Positions 1 through 11,888 of a stretch of DNA of 64,000 bases are shown piece by piece. The notes beneath the pieces are model-generated. The model ran no database searches and was not told where the DNA came from. It worked only from the letters and a program-made list of their open reading frames with translations. The DNA is taken from assembly GCA_032622095.1 (NCBI GenBank), contig CP136068.1, forward strand, positions 118,095,509 to 118,159,508, read 5' to 3'. How positions within the stretch are numbered: the first letter of the stretch is position 1; each line of letters opens with the position of its first letter. A program made the translations under genes and the position numbers. Source of the DNA: Siphonodentalium dalli. Taxonomy: Eukaryota > Mollusca > Scaphopoda > Gadilida > Siphonodentaliidae.

Positions 1-444
1 TGTTCGTACATGCAAATATCAGCAGTGTTTTTTTTATTGCCATTATAGCGTTTGCGGGACTGGCCGATTATTAGGACATGTGACTCATGTATTCTAACTG
101 CTGGGTGTTCTTTGGCAATTTGAGATTGATAGGATCATGACTGACATCGATAAACACAATTATGAAGATTGTGAACTTTATGTAGTTAACAAATGAAAAT
201 TAAAAAAACAGCTGAAAACAGTGTTTTCTGTTATAAGACAATCAAATGCTGAGAATTTATAGTCATTAGTAGGATGCAAATAAGTCCGACTGCACGGGAA
301 CACCACTTAAGTGATTCGAGTTCATTTGAACTTCATCGACTGAGATTACTCAAACTCAGTAATGTTAGAAGTATAGACCGAGCGTATGTAAATAGGGTTG
401 GTTATCAGAGTTTGCATTCTGCCAATTTCTCTTTGAAATGTGCC
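1..444. other. no gene; flank of first inverted-repeat element
   Basis: AT-rich DNA with no supported gene. The open frame that begins at 274 runs into the element starting at 445, and its second half is only the element's terminal sequence read in frame. Confidence 0.6.
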
Positions 445-2214
445 CAGAGGCGTTATTTCGCTAAAATCCGATTCAGATTCTGGATTCAGATTACAGATTG
501 GTCCCCGTACGACTTGGTTCGGCAAAAGAACAGACCAGAAATTGGCAGAATCAGTAAACGAACAGACCGTAATCTCAATTTCGTGGTAATCCGATTGGGA
601 TTCGGATTCCGATTACGGACTCAAATGTTCGTAATGTAAACAAACCGAGATTTCGCCACCTCAGAGTTTAAAAACACAATAAAACATAAGAATCCGTCTC
701 TTGTGTACAAATTATTGCAGAATATAAACGATCTATATCAAAGAATTTTAAATGAGGAGACAAATTTGGTTTATTGAATGTAAACTGGGAGAATATTACT
801 GAAATTAGCCAAATAATAACGCTATTGATAGTAACGCTGGGGGAGCACTTCGGTTGATGGCGAAGCAATTGCAAATCATTGTTGATTGTCACTTTCATAT
901 GTCCATTTCATAATTCCATCCTTAAAATACCGCCCGAACGCATGTCGATTTCGAATTCGGCGGATATGTCACCATTGACCGAATTCATATGAACCTGCAT
1001 GGATATGTCTTCTGCTGTGTTCGTTATTTATATTATAATGTTTCTTCTTATTCAAGAAATAGTAGGATTATATGGTATCGATGGATTATCAGATACACAT
1101 ATGTACTATCATCTAGTCTTAAAGTTATAGCAATTTCATGTTTAACATGTTTTGTTTCGTTAAATGCAGTCGTTTTGCACAATAGTCTCTGTATAGACAA
1201 CAGCTCCCCTTGGAAATATCCAATCTGACAAACACTAAGATTGGAAAATTACCAACTTTTACTGGTTGAAAAAAATCAAACAATGAGAACAATGCCAACC
1301 TATATATGGTGTCAAATTAATGTCCAACTAATGTTGTGTCATGCATGAAATTTCCGACTGCTGGAATGTACCAAAGTTTAGTTTAGATATATTTATTTCA
1401 AATATATGTCAAATTTAGATAACACATGATATATAACAAATACATTTGTTTGTACATACAAAGGAATTGGGGGACAAGTACTGACTCACTTAAGGGTACC
1501 CCCTCTCCCATATGTTATTACACTGAAAAAATAAATAATTAGTAATGGCAAAGCAACATGACTACCAAAACAAGTTGAACATATATACAGATCACTGGAC
1601 ACCCCCTCTCCCGAGTTAGTCATAAGTTTGTATATGTATTTATTTAAAATCGGGTTTGTTTGTTGCGTTTGTTGGCTTGTACGTATCATTATTTGAAACA
1701 GTTAGTCAAAATAATCCTGATTTTCCTCACGTATGAATGACTGCACAGCTTAGCAAATTGTACCAAAGTTCGGGGTGGGGGTCGAGACACCCAATCAACC
1801 CCTGTCGTCACGTCCCTGTTCAACTGACAAGTTTTGTGTGTTCTTCACAACATCTTCGGAATTTGATTCAGGAGGCCTAGAGCTGTCACGTTTAGATATG
1901 CTTGCCATCATCAATAAACACACTTTAACTTGAAAAAAAAAGATGCGATTATGTCAGATTGGCAGCAAATTATGTGCCGTGTATATACACATAGAAGAAA
2001 AGCAGGACTTTCACAACAAACATAAACTTTATAAATATAAGATACAAATGATACTTGTGTCAAATACATGAGCCATGTTTGACGCTGGGAGAACATTAAA
2101 CATAGTTTCGGAGACCACGTGGATTTCAAAATCTGACCTAGAATCGGGAATTAGCCCCGCCCCCGTAATCGGCTTCGGATTCTCAATCCGGATTTTAGCG
2201 AAATTACGACTCAG
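445..2214 (-). mobile_element. non-autonomous TIR DNA transposon, copy 1
   Basis: The ends are imperfect terminal inverted repeats: the left end reads CAGAGGCGTTATTTCGCTAA and the reverse complement of the right end contains GTAATTTCGCTAAAATCCG. The same ~1.8 kb sequence recurs in opposite orientation at 18336-20192. No transposase-like frame is present, so it is non-autonomous. The CAGAG start recalls hAT elements, but no 8-bp target-site duplication is visible at either copy, so the superfamily is open. Relative to copy 2 it lacks about 120 bp, including a poly-G tract, near 1205-1225. Confidence 0.75.
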
Positions 2215-3100
2215 GCATCTGATTTACTCATTTCTTGGGTATCTATGACACTGTCTGCAAGTAGTGAGTTGGAGAGTAGAATTAAGTCAAATGATCACGC
2301 CGTACTGCAGTGAAAACGATTCTATTGATCTTTGCCGATGACCAGGTGGCGTCAGTGCACGTGTTTTACCGGACATCGGAATATCAAAGATGACGTCATG
2401 CATCTTTGATGTTTAGCCGCCAATGCCAGACTATGTAATCTACCATTCATGGAAGACTTTTGATCTGAAGGACCTGAACACGATAGTTTTTATCAGTGGC
2501 ATTGCATGTGTGTATTACATAGCGGTTAACCGGTTGATCGTAGTTCAACCGGTTGCCGACGGTAGCCGGTTGACAACCGGTTATCCGGATATCCGTTTCA
2601 GCACTACCTCTGGGGACCTCATTCTGCTTAGGCTTCAGCTGCTATGGGAGACATATGAACAGATTGAAGTTCTCCAGTTAATTGGTGATGTGCACCCATT
2701 GGGCACTTCAATTATCCATTTTATCTTCAGCAAATTAAGGGATATAGAAACTGAACAGAAGGGAAAAATAAGTAGAAATGTCAATTTAAGACCCTGTATA
2801 CTTCCCTGAAGATGAGGACTAAGCAGAATGAGGTACCTGGAGAGTGTATTTGGTGATACTAGCCTACTCACTAAATTCACCCTCTGGGGACCTCATTCTG
2901 CAAATGTCAGACACACAGCATTTTGTTTTGATTTGATTTTAATGACACACATGGGGCATGAATACTAAGCATATGTTTACACCTGTCAGCCAGAAAACAT
3001 CTGAATTGATGACTGTGTTATTAACTCTCTCTCTGTCTGGAGCTAATACCATACTCTATGGATGTTACAATGGTGTTAGTTTTTCTAATTTATTTTTTTC
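2215..3100. other. non-coding, with small dispersed repeats
   Basis: No supported gene. A cluster of AACCGGTT palindromes lies at about 2523-2585. The 20-mer CTCTGGGGACCTCATTCTGC occurs at 2610 and 2882, with a diverged inverted version at 2812-2840, so 2606-2902 is a small repeat unit. The open frame 2423-2809 overlaps these repeats and is not credible as a gene. Confidence 0.5.
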
Positions 3101-3109
3101 TTGACTACA

Positions 3110-3640
3110 GTGGGTTCAGGGGCAGCTCAGATTGAGGGGGTGTGTAGGGGGACAGGGTGTGGAGGGGAAGGGGTATCTAAAAAAAATCAAGGGTTAAAAT
3201 GAAAAAAAAGCAAGGATTCCAATTTAAATTTTTTTTTTTTTTTTTAAGAGTTATGTTCCTGACTCGGCCCCTATTTGACACTGTGACCCTATTTGAACAA
3301 ATCTGAACCCCAGTCACCCAAGGACCTTCCATACCAAATATAATCTAAATAGGCCTGATGGTTCTTAAAAAGAAGTTGTTTTAAGAATTACTATGGTGGG
3401 AAGGAGTTATGGCCCTGGCTTCGCAACTATTTGACTCAGTGACCTTATTTTAACAAATCTGAGTCTGAGTCACCCAGGGAACATCCACACCAAATATGAA
3501 CCCATTTGGCCTTATGGTACTGGAGAAGATGATTCTTGACGGATGGACAGACAGACGGACAGCACAACGAACGGACGGACGGACGCGGAGTGATGACTAT
3601 AGCTCCACCGGAGACTTCGTCTCAGGTGAGCTAAAAATTA
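3110..3640. mobile_element. pearl-like (Helitron-type, non-autonomous) tandem-repeat element P1
   Basis: Two ~160-bp diverged units, each with a 'gttatg..cct' and a 'tgac.c.gtgacc' block, at about 3249-3400 and 3405-3535, are followed by an ACGG-type microsatellite (3541-3592), then GACTATAG, then the hairpin GAGACTTCGTCTC (3611-3623) and GGTGAGCTAAAAA. The order matches the known oyster pearl family (core repeats, ACGG microsatellite, conserved end). The left boundary is uncertain. Confidence 0.55.
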
Positions 3641-3854
3641 GCCAGAATAATTTTCCTGTAGTAATAATATAGTCAGACTATTTGTAATTGTGTTGTTTAC
3701 CTTATTTGATCGTTAAAAGTTAAAATGTTTAAAATGGGCTGGTTTGGGGTGTCTATGGGCTCTGGAATGCTTTCACTGGCTTCTTTGCCACCTACTCCCA
3801 ACCAGTAGTCCCGAGACTCCCCAAACCCCTGCTAGCATATAGTATATCTGTATG

Positions 3855-5430
3855 TCAGAAGTATATCAAATACATGTACATGTATATGCCACTACCGACA
3901 CGCACTGCAGCGGCACTCCGGACCATCCCAGGACATAACCAAGGATTTAAAATGATTAAAATTTGATTGCGCCCTGATATGTTCCAGAAGGCCGTCCCAG
4001 AGGGTGGGGCAGCATATTTAAAGGACCTTTTACCATATGTCACAAGATTGAATCTGGGTACCTCTGCAATTGGATACCTAAAACTATATTTTGTGTTCTT
4101 CCAATGAACTAAGTCCTGTAAGCACATACATGTAGGTGACAACTTATTTAAGATTCTAAATGTTTCAATAGCCATAGTCCTTAGTCTTCGTACTTTGAGG
4201 GATGGTACCTTGGCTTTGAGGAGTAGGTCTTCATAGGATGAAACGTAGTCATTATATATAAAGCGTAGTGCTCGAAATTGAATATTTTCTAGTTTCTTGT
4301 TACTTTCCTCGCTACAAAAATGCCATGCTAAGGGACAAAAATTAAAATTTGATAAAATAAATGTATGGAAGATTGTAATCTTGGACAGATGGTTCAAGTT
4401 GTGTCCTATACGTTTCAGAACATTAATCTGACGTAATGCCTTGCGACATATGTTTGAAATATGAATGTAAAAATTTAGTGTGTACTGTAGTCAATGTCAA
4501 TACCCAACAATTTCACTGTTTCATCACATTTAAAGGTACTCAACCCGATAAAACTCCTCTCAATTACTATTTCAATGGCTTCGGGGGTCAAAAATATTTG
4601 ATTCAAGTCGAGGAAGTCACCCATCAAAGCTCAGATTTGTTAGATATCGATTTTAGAAATCTATTATTTTTCATTATCGGGAATACTATCTGGCCCAGAA
4701 CTCAGTCAAAATTGCGTTAAAATTACCACATGATTTTAGAGTTATTCATCCTTGTCTGTTTGAATAGATTTGGAGTACACATCCAGAGCAGATTACGGCA
4801 GTTATTAGTACTCATCTCGAGAACATAACAAATTTGAAAAATCAATATCTAATAACTCTGAGCTTTGTTTGATGGGTTCCTCGACTCGAATCAAATATTT
4901 TTTACCCCCAAAGCCAAAGAAATAGTAATATAGGACCCTCTGATCGGATTGTTGTTGTTGGAATCTGTTGAGATGGGGACCCTCTTTACGGGTTGAGTAC
5001 CTTTAATTTCAGCATAACAAATTTTGAACACCGGATTTAGTGCATGAGGATGATGCAGCACCAATTCCAATAGCTTGGAATTTATCGTGGGTTTGCTTGC
5101 ATACCATTAGATTTAAACCATTTCACTAAAGTATCCGACTCTGTTTGAAGAGCGTCCAAATTAGGCACATTAAAATCTGGGTGTGAAAATACAAGGCATT
5201 ATCATCCGCATAGTTATAAAGGTCACTATTATGTATGAAATAGAAAATACAAAATAGCGTTGACAAAGACATTGAATAACAACGGTCCTAGGATTGATCC
5301 TTGTAGTACTCCTTTTGTTATGTCTGACCAGTCACTGAAGACTCCTTGAAGTTTAATCTGTTGTTTACGATTTGTTAAATAGCTGAGGAGGGAGGTCATT
5401 TTATCATTCCTGACAGGCCATTAATAAACA
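3855..5430 (-). pseudogene. 5'-truncated LINE reverse transcriptase, split by a MITE
   Basis: Read on the minus strand from 5430, broken frames give an RT region with the motif-B-like string GVLQGSILGPLLFNVF (about 5340-5270) and the catalytic YADD box (about 5215). Frame 4397-3855 then gives the usual LINE C-terminal region, with FCPLAWHFC, LENIQFRALRFIYNDY, VPSLKVRRLRTMAIETF and a final AFWN block. The segment 5007-5100 joins RT to C-terminus once the 469-bp MITE at 4534-5002 is set aside. Stops and frameshifts make it non-functional. The family is a CR1/Jockey-like non-LTR element; the exact clade cannot be set by eye. Confidence 0.8.
4534..5002. mobile_element. TTAA-flanked MITE, family 'AGGTACTCAACCCG', copy A
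   Basis: 469 bp flanked by TTAA on both sides (4530-4533 and 5003-5006). The termini are AGGTACTCAACCCG and its inverse, with long palindromic arms extending inward. It interrupts the LINE at 3855-5430. Other full copies lie at 31495-31942 and 41751-42219, with fragments at 21905-22272 and ~35858-35925. TTAA target sites are characteristic of piggyBac and a few other superfamilies. There is no coding capacity. Confidence 0.9.
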
Positions 5431-5879
5431 ATAACGCTGAAAAAAATCATGTTATTGGTATATTATCCTCTTTAAATTGTACATTTCGTCTCCGTTTAGT
5501 TATGCATTTGTCAACTGTCAGTTGGTTAAAAGAGTATTTCACACTAGTGGCCGGTGAAGATCCCAATTCGATGGGGTGAAGGATCGATAAGAAGATCACT
5601 CGATCTTTTCTACCATCCCGGACGCTTAGCACCCAACCACTATCGCCAATGGGGTCATTGTCACAAGGCTCCGGTCACATTCGTAGCCAGCTTATTAAAT
5701 TGATCACAAATGTAGTCAGCTTTTCTCCGGCGATCACATTTGTAGCCAGCTTTTCATGCGAGCCTCAATGAAGAAGTTTAGGTTAAGCTCATTTTTCCAA
5801 GTTGATGGATGTAAACCAACTTGAATTTTAATTTGAAATTAATTCATCTAATAATGTGAGGTTTCCGACCAATGTCGTT

Positions 5880-7291
5880 TATGGGAGGCCAAATTCACAT
5901 TTAATAATGAATTGCGCTTAAGTGCAATTGATTGCGCTTAAGCGCAAATAATTGCGCTTAAGCGCAATCAATTGCACTTAAGCGCAAATACCACATATTG
6001 TGCTTAAGCGCAAATAGGGCATTTACACTTAAGCGTAATTAATTACGCTTAAGCGCAATCAATTGCGCTTAAGCATAATTGTGACTACTATGTAACCTAC
6101 CCATAAACTATTAGCATGACCTGGTGTATCACCTACCAACACAAGATGAGCATTGGGCTAATTTTGACCTGTACTCAACAGTCAACTGTGAGTATGTGTT
6201 CAACAAAGAGAATCCCTAATTACATATTATCAGCATCCCTCTATCCAAAGAATGGATGTCGCCTTCCCGGAACTCTTAGTAATTTTTTGTATGATGTTTT
6301 TAATGTATTTTTGCACAGATTTTAGCCTATACATGCATGCGGTGTCACTGCATGAGGGCTTTCTTACCTCATACAGTAATGCTCTAATTAATCGACTTCT
6401 TAACCACAGCAGAATTATGGGTAACGTTTCAGGATTTAGTCGGAAATATGGCTTGTTGCCATTCATCGAAAAGCCATATTTCCGACTAAATCCTGAAAAG
6501 GTATCCATAATTCTGCTGTGGTTAAGGAGTCGATTAATTAGAGCATTACTGTATGGTTTACTTATTGACTTAAATTAGGGGGAAAAAACCCTATTTTCAT
6601 ATTATCAGCATCCCTGTCCAAAAAATGGTGTGTAATCACTGGAGCTTTGGTGTCTCAGTTCTGGAGCTCTAGTTTTTCTTATTAAATCAGCATCTCTTGC
6701 ACAAATCTATAGTATTTCCATGATCATATAGTGTGAATGTGGTGTCACCGAGGACTTGCTTCCCTCATATGGTGTGCCTGTATACTCGAAAATTTAAGAA
6801 AATCAATGTCGCCCCGACTAATACAGAAAGTAATGCTATTGCAAGTAGCCCCAACTAATATATACCGAAGATAATATAATGCTATCACGAGTCGCTCCAA
6901 CTAAAACAGAAGGTGATACTATTGCGAGTCAGCCATTTTGATAAAGAAGTTGGGCTAGCTCCCTACCCAATCAAACCAACGAAACCAAGAGGTGACATGT
7001 CAATAGGAGTTAATGCTAAGTTATGGAGAAACCTATTTATTCACCAGGGGTGTTTTGTTACATACATGTATAACCATGAATTGCGCTTAAGCGCAATTAA
7101 TTGATTGCGCATAAGCGCAAATAATTACGCTTAAGCGCAATTGATTGCGCTTAAGTGCAATGATTGCGCTTAAGCGCAATCAATTGCGCTTAAGCGTAAT
7201 TATTTGCGCTTAAACACAATTGATTGCGCTTAAGCGCAATTGATTGCGCTTAAGCACAATTAATTATTAAATGTGAATTTGGCCTCCCATA
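5880..7291. mobile_element. palindrome-array DNA transposon E1 (CTTAAG family)
   Basis: 1,412 bp flanked by the 6-bp duplication GTCGTT (5874-5879, 7292-7297). The TIR starts TATGGGAGGCCAAATTCACA. Immediately inside lie arrays of the 16-bp palindrome TTGCGCTTAAGCGCAA and variants: eight sites at 5908-6080 and about nine at 7080-7260, spaced roughly 20-25 bp. No transposase is encoded. It sits inside the 5645-7494 foldback and carries a smaller MITE at 6372-6553. It is related by end sequence to 31451-~32560 and 51611-53098. Confidence 0.9.
6372..6553. mobile_element. TA-flanked palindromic MITE (Tc1/mariner-like)
   Basis: A 182-bp near-perfect palindrome with arms beginning TACAGTAATGCTCTAATTAA and a short loop around 6460-6470. 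TA dinucleotides at both ends fit Tc1/mariner target duplication. It has no coding content. The short open frames on both strands here are the two arms of the palindrome. Confidence 0.8.
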
Positions 7292-7779
7292 GTCGTTATG
7301 ATCTAGAATGCTTGAATTATATTCCAATATAAGTTGATAAAAGAAGTCAGTTTTGAAGCATGACGTCGACGTCTTAGTCATGAACCCGATGACGTCATAT
7401 TTCGCGCCATATAGAGTATGGAATTAGAAAAGCTGGCTACGAAAGTGACAGCCGGAGAAAAGCTGGCTACGAATGTGACAATGACCCCATCGGCACCACT
7501 ATCCTCTCCCAATTCGAAATTGCGTGCTTTTGTGGTAGGCCTACTACGAATTCGGAAGGAGTCACTCTCACCAAAAAAAGTGCTGAAGGGTACACAATAC
7601 ATGTTTTGAAAATGTGCTGAAGTGTATGTTTTGAAATCTCCTAATAACTTTTAGTTTTTGTGTCTGCCATGATTTCTGTAATACTGTTAGAGAATAATTG
7701 TATATCACTGGACCAGTGTGTCAATAACCGAAAGGTTCCTGCACTGCAATATCTACAGATACAGTTTGCTATATATATA

Positions 7780-8870
7780 TACTAGAAGGTGACCCGACTT
7801 CGTCCGGGCTTTGACCTTGAATTGACCATTTTGAAGGTCAAGGTCATGTGGGGTCAAACACCAACACCCCAAAAATGGTGGAAATCCGCCCAGCGGATAC
7901 CGGGAAATCGGCCCAACGGATACCGAGATACCCTATGCATCAAATTTCGTCCGTAAAAATCCGCCAGTTTAACCCGATTTGATTTCCACTCTGACAAGTA
8001 TATAAACGCGCCTCATATACACACGCTCATTAATTATCAAGTTTCAACGTAAAGATAAATTACCATCGGTGCCAGGGAAGAATCCAGAGATAATTTGGGG
8101 ACACCTGTTTCCCCGCAGAGCATACATGTATCCCCATATAACTTAATATTAAACATGCAAATAAAGGCTCTATTGCAACTGCAGATTTGTTATTTACATA
8201 GCATATTGTTGAATTGCCTTGGAAAATTCAGGTTGACTCAATACTGTCCACTAGGAATTTGGGGACATTTGGGCTTCTCGAGTTTGGGCGCCCATACCTG
8301 TAACAGGTATCAAAACAGCCCTGGAAATTTCCCTGATCGGTGCCCGAGATATCGCCAAGACGTCTGAAACAGTCAAATGCATCGGCCGGTTAAGCGTTAA
8401 CGTGATCTAAAGTTATGACCTCTAACGACGTCATAGAAGTTACGCATTGTTTTTATCCTGATGGAAGATAGTACCACTTCTTCTTGATAATTGAGGCAGA
8501 TAACTAAAACGGATACATACGCATTATATATCGTTGGAAAGAGGAAACACGAAAGATTCTCACAGTGTAATTATTATGACTGGCATTTTATTATTCGCGC
8601 TGTTTCGAATCGATTTGTAAGCACCGAACTCAAATGAAAGTCCCGTAACACAGCGTAAAAACAGATTTGACCTCGGCACGTCAAAAAGTTGACCTCGGAT
8701 CTGAAAATTAATATGCCTATGCCACTTCCCGACCGATAGTAACCTCACATACGAAGTTTCATCGAAATCGGCTAGGCCGTTTTCGAGTCCATCGCGATCA
8801 CACACACACACAGATCTTCCAAAATATATAATAGATATATATGTGCCAACTGGTTTCAAGGTAGTCCAAA
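7780..8870. repeat. dispersed invertebrate-type repeat with CA microsatellite
   Basis: The stretch begins with 'gaaggtgacccgacttcgtccgg' type sequence (about 7785) and ends with 'cgaaatcggctaggccgttttcgag' type sequence followed by (CA)n at 8801-8812 and 'atataatagatatatat'. Such strings are common dispersed repeats in invertebrate genomes. No gene is supported. The boundaries are approximate. Confidence 0.4.
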
Positions 8871-8879
8871 ATTGACTAT

Positions 8880-9430
8880 ACATTGAATATCTTTAGTATC
8901 CCGTAGATTTTCGACTAGTTCCAATGATAATTAAAAATGTACTGAAAAAGAACTGCTGATGACGGTGATGTGTGCGCGCGCCAGACTTTCAGTTTCACTT
9001 AGTTTCAGGAAGTTGAACACCGTTAAAGTAACTGCGTTTGTGCCGATCAGAAACCCTGTGCATCCTTCAGCTCATTTGTGAGCGACTACCGGTAGCTATG
9101 TTAGAATAGTGGGATTAGTGAATCATTAGTCACAGACTGGGAAATGACGAATTCACTGATTACCTGATGGAAATTTTATGATCGTAAGCGAAACAAATTA
9201 CCACATCACGTGATCGAGTAACGGGAGCGAGAGAGAGAGAGAGTGGGAACCGAAACCGAAACTAAAAAATCTCGGTCGTATTTGAGCGTGAAGGCTATAG
9301 CCAGCTCTAGCCGGTTATGACCGACTGTGGCTTCGGAGACCATTCTCAACGAATCGGCCATTTCAGATCGGATTTAACAGATAGACGTTTCGATATTGTA
9401 TACACGATCAGATAAGAGATATCAGAAGTA
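8880..9430. other. non-coding, no recognisable element
   Basis: No supported gene. The only notable feature is a short GA run (9228-9242). Confidence 0.4.
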
Positions 9431-9432
9431 GT

Positions 9433-9515
9433 ACGAGAGGCCAAATTCACATGTATTAATAATTTAGCTGAAGCGCAATTCAATTGCGCTGAATCGCAAT
9501 TCATAATTAGGCTGA
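9433..9515. mobile_element. solo, diverged end of a CTTAAG-family element
   Basis: The sequence GAGAGGCCAAATTCACATG at about 9434 matches the TIR of element E1 and is followed by two decayed palindromes in which GCTTAAGC has become GCTGAAGC or GCTGAATC. No opposite end is seen. Confidence 0.6.
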
Positions 9516-9539
9516 ACGGGAACGGGACTACCCGCCCCG

Positions 9540-9881
9540 AGACAACCCGGATCAGCTCTATACGGACCCTCCAACCGGAAGTGGATGAATCGTGAATCAA
9601 CAGGCTACGCAAAATGCAGAAAGTTGGATATTGAATGAATCGTCCGCCAACTTCACCTTGACCTTTGCGGCGACTTTGGGATTTGAAATTTAGCATTCTA
9701 GACTGTCTAGATGGCGTCTATTGACAGAAGTTCAGGGTGAATAACTCTATTGCTTACAAATGCACGCATTTTAGTAACCTTTTAATCATTCATGTCAGCT
9801 AAATGTTACGAATCGGCGAACTGTCAATATGACGTCACGAATTACTATATCCGGTGTGAGGGTCCGTATAGAGACGTCGCC
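9540..9881. repeat. foldback sequence next to the MULE
   Basis: Inverted arms CTATACGGACCCTC (about 9557) and GAGGGTCCGTATAG (about 9858) lie about 300 bp apart, with partial further matches on both sides (GAGACAACCC near 9539 and 9882; CCGGA next to the core on both arms). It is probably a MITE related to, or captured beside, the MULE ends. No TSD was identified. Confidence 0.45.
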
Positions 9882-11882
9882 GAGACAACCCGCCCCTCTG
9901 CTATTTTCGGAGCGGGTACAGGACGTTTCGTACCATGGTCGTTTCGTACTTGGTCGTTTCGTACCATCTGGTCGTTTCGTACCATATTTCTTGGTCGTTT
10001 CGTACCGCATTGTTTGGTCGTTTCGTACCATGTGTTGGAAATGGGGAAAACACGGTATTTTATATATATATTTATATTATGTATGTATAATTATTCATGT
10101 TCTGGAATGCGGCGAAAGATCTTATGAGATTTGCTTACATCGAATGTGAATAACAATCACGCTGACAATAGTATTCATCTGATTGACTGCGGGAAAGATC
10201 TTATGAGATGTTTTTACAACAAGTGTTAATACTAATCACGCTGTATAAACAAGAGGTGAGCTCTTACTGATTACCACTGATAATGTGACCGGCATCGAGA
10301 TTTCAGCGCGTCTGCGACAATTGGCCGTCAGAAAGGAACAGATTTTCGTCCCTGCGTCAACTCTGGCTGAAGATTTAATGCGGGATGAGTTCGACAAGAA
10401 CCCCAGCGCCGACCTGCCAAAGCCAGATAATTTGATCCGCCAAGCTAATCGAAGGCGACAGAAGGTGAAGCCGAAACCACCACACGACAACAACTTCATC
10501 ACCGACACTGGATTTCTGCCAAAAGACTTCCTTCAAGACGACATCCATTTCGACGGCCAAAGGCATCAGATTTTCGCAACATCCGCCCAGCTTGAAATTC
10601 TATCCAGGTCAAAGAATTGGTACATCGATGGAACATTCAGCATAGTGCGTCAGCCATTCCATCAACTGATGACCATCCACGCCTTCGTCAGAAAAGGCGA
10701 ACACTTAAAACAGATTCCGCTGATATATATATGTTCTGATGAGTCGTCGAAAGGCAAAAGATTATGATACGGTACGCATCATTTATACATTATGAGTTTT
10801 CAAGATAATAGTTTCAAATATAATTTCTACAATTAACTTGTTCTCATAGAATAGAATTGTATGAATAAAATAATAGAATTGTATGATTAAATGAATTTTT
10901 TCAAAATATAACTTATATGATTTTATTTTTATTTCAATTATATAAGTAGAATAATGCTATTATTTCAATTAGCAGAAATAAGGGTATAATTAGAATAATA
11001 TATAACAAACTGAATTTTTTTCTTATTTATGTTTATATCTTCTTTTCATTTTTGTAGGCAACTGCGAAAGCTTTATGCTTTGCCACTTCTGCCAGCCGAA
11101 CACATCCGACCAGCATTTGCCAGGATGCGAGATCACCCGACAGCCAAAATCGGCAACATGCCGTTAATCTACGAATATGTGGAATCACAGTGGCTGGACT
11201 CTCGATGCCTACCAATGGAATCGTGGTGCGTCTACGGGCGCTCCATCCGAACGAACAATGACACTGAGGGATGGCACAGACGCATCCAATACAAAAACAA
11301 GGCAACAAACGTCCCATATTATATCCTGGTTCCAATGCTCAAGAAGGAATCGGCAACGACAGACATGACAGTAAAGTTGGTTGGTGAAAAAAAGATGAAA
11401 AGGTACCAAAGACTCCAGTATCGGGAGAACAAGGCGCAACTATTCTGCTTGTGGAGTAACTACGAAAACGGCGGTATCTCCACCAGTGGTCTGTTGAAGG
11501 CATGTTCAAAACTGTTTGCGCCAACAGTTGTTGTCATTGCTGTCGAGTCGGCTGATTGTTAATATCAAATATCATGTTCGTCCCATATTGTTGTGTAAAA
11601 TAATGTTGTTAATGTTAATATGTTATTGTTATTTTAAAATAAAGAATAAAGTATGAAATTAATACTGTTTCCCCCCATTCCCAACATGGTACAACGACCA
11701 ATTGATTTTTCTACATGGTACGAAACGACCAATTGATTTTCTACATGGTACGAAACGACCAAACAATGCGGTACGAAACGACCAAGAAATATGGTACGAA
11801 ACGACCAGATGGTACGAAACGTCCAGGTACGAAACGACCATGGTACGAAACGTCTAGAAGCCTTCGGGGCGGGTTGTCCCGA
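9882..11882 (+). mobile_element. decayed Mutator-like (MULE) transposon
   Basis: Long TIRs (about 9882-10045 and 11675-11882) start near GACAACCCGCCCC and carry five to eight copies of the 11-mer GGTCGTTTCGT followed by 'acc', all pointing inward. Between them lies a broken MULE transposase (10285-11562). Long repeat-rich TIRs fit the superfamily. No 9-bp target duplication is clear at these boundaries, so the outer limits are approximate. Confidence 0.8.
10285..11562 (+). pseudogene. MULE transposase, frameshifted and internally deleted
   Basis: Frame 10285-10767 contains WYIDGTFSIVRQPFHQLMTIHAF (first catalytic Asp in YIDGTF) and IPLIYICSDE, the usual start of the MULE DDE domain. At about 10742 a one-base shift moves the expected continuation (RRKAKDYDTV) into another frame. 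A 260-bp AT-rich stretch (10768-11028) replaces the segment that should carry the second catalytic Asp; it ends in a splice-acceptor-like tract, but no donor gives a consistent phase. Frame 11029-11562 resumes with FHFCRQLRKLYALPLLPAEHI and TNNDTEGWHRRI, typical of MULE C-termini. The enzyme cannot be active. Confidence 0.85.
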
Positions 11883-11888
11883 TAAATA

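Larger units (their letters stand above)
5645..7494. mobile_element. MULE-like foldback element (outer layer of a nest)
   Basis: Terminal inverted repeats beginning GCC(A/G)ATGGGGTCATTG are flanked by the 9-bp duplication ACCACTATC (5636-5644 and 7495-7503), the TSD length typical of Mutator-like elements. Inside each arm the block GTAGCCAGCTTTTC is tandemly repeated (about 5690-5757 and 7428-7478). Without the inserted element at 5880-7291 it would be only about 430 bp, a MITE-sized foldback. Confidence 0.85.

Noticed and set aside
2423-2809. 128-aa plus-strand frame
   Set aside because: It crosses AACCGGTT palindromes and a local repeat, has no domain, and overlaps an equally long antisense frame.
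5905-7262. CTTAAG palindromes considered as a CRISPR-like array
   Set aside because: Spacers are not unique, similar-length sequences, sites are symmetric and lie inside TIRs of a TSD-flanked element in a eukaryotic genome.
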